A stretch of DNA of 6,619 nt from the NCBI GenBank assembly GCA_022822245.1, contig JAJECB010000241.1, positions 1 to 6,619 on the forward strand. The letters run 5' to 3'. Positions within the stretch are counted from its first letter, which is position 1. Each line of letters opens with the position of its first letter. Position numbers and translations under genes: made by a program. This document shows, one piece after another, positions 6,374 to 6,619 of this stretch. A model generated the notes under the pieces. That model had not been told where the DNA came from, made no database searches, and saw only the letters and a program-made list of their open reading frames with translations. This DNA comes from Gammaproteobacteria bacterium (GTDB lineage Bacteria > Pseudomonadota > Gammaproteobacteria > HK1).

Positions 6374-6619
6374 GTGCGCGACCGCGAATTCCTCGAGCGC
6401 GCGCTCTCCCTCGCGCGACGCGGGCTCTTCACCGCCCACCCGAATCCCCGGGTGGGCTGCGTGCTGGCGCGGGACGGGAAGATCGTCGGCGAGGGCTGGC
6501 ACCGGCGGGCGGGAGAAGCCCACGCCGAGGTGCGCGCCCTCGAGATCGCGGGCCCGCGGGCGCGGGGCGCGACCGCCTACGTGTCCCTCGAGCCCTGCTG
6601 CCACCACGGCCGGACGCCG
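6374..6619 (+). CDS. ribD: Riboflavin biosynthesis protein RibD, N-terminal deaminase part, 3' end outside window
   Basis: RibD deaminates the pyrimidine intermediate made by GTP cyclohydrolase II and then reduces its ribosyl side chain, two early steps of riboflavin synthesis in the cytoplasm. The window holds the first 82 codons, in frame to the last base, covering most of the cytidine-deaminase-like domain. Visible are HPNPRVGCVL (22-31), the zinc and proton-shuttle motif HAEVRAL with His50 and Glu52, and SLEPCCHHGRTP with the zinc ligand Cys75. The third zinc ligand, expected near residue 84, and the C-terminal reductase domain lie beyond the window. His50 and Cys75 have the same numbers as in E. 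coli RibD, which confirms the GTG start. Only three bases separate it from the nrdR stop. The nrdR-ribD pair is a common proteobacterial arrangement, usually followed by further rib genes and nusB. Confidence 0.96.
   Translation, partial: MRDREFLERALSLARRGLFTAHPNPRVGCVLARDGKIVGEGWHRRAGEAHAEVRALEIAGPRARGATAYVSLEPCCHHGRTP

Noticed and set aside
1..6619. Mobile element, CRISPR array, phage or defence system
   Set aside because: Apart from gaps of at most 323 bases, the window is filled with conserved housekeeping genes of uniform composition. No transposase, long terminal inverted repeats, spacer-repeat pattern or integration site was seen.

Overview
The window is ordinary chromosomal housekeeping DNA from a very GC-rich bacterium (roughly 70% G+C by eye, codons strongly ending in G or C). 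The glyA-nrdR-ribD order and the long form of IspG (about 410 residues, extended between its second and third cluster cysteines) both point to Proteobacteria. A high-GC gamma- or betaproteobacterium is the best guess. The genus cannot be read from the sequence.

Layout: bases 3-2275 on the plus strand carry the 3' part of metH (the S-adenosylmethionine-binding reactivation domain of B12-dependent methionine synthase). Its stop overlaps the start of a complete M17 leucyl aminopeptidase gene by ATGA. Two genes follow on the minus strand: a short YoaB-like RidA-family gene (2336-2686) and ispG (2947-4182). They are separated by a 260-base gap that may hold a weak terminator hairpin and a doubtful small reading frame. 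A 323-base divergent region (4183-4505) then separates ispG from the plus-strand group glyA (4506-5828), nrdR (5840-6370) and ribD (from 6374, cut by the window end). The last three are packed within 11 and 3 bases of each other and are probably one operon.

How the genes relate: MetH consumes methyl-tetrahydrofolate and GlyA supplies methylene-tetrahydrofolate from serine, so both ends of the window touch one-carbon metabolism. RidA-type deaminases elsewhere protect pyridoxal-phosphate enzymes, GlyA included, from 2-aminoacrylate. NrdR represses ribonucleotide reductase genes, RibD starts riboflavin synthesis, and IspG makes an isoprenoid precursor in the MEP pathway. Catalytic or metal-binding residues are intact in all complete genes examined.

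I see no mobile element, CRISPR array, tRNA, rRNA or convincing new system. The items worth a second look are modest: a repeated 13-base element in the divergent region, a possible small frame just ahead of ridA, and non-family extensions on NrdR and GlyA.
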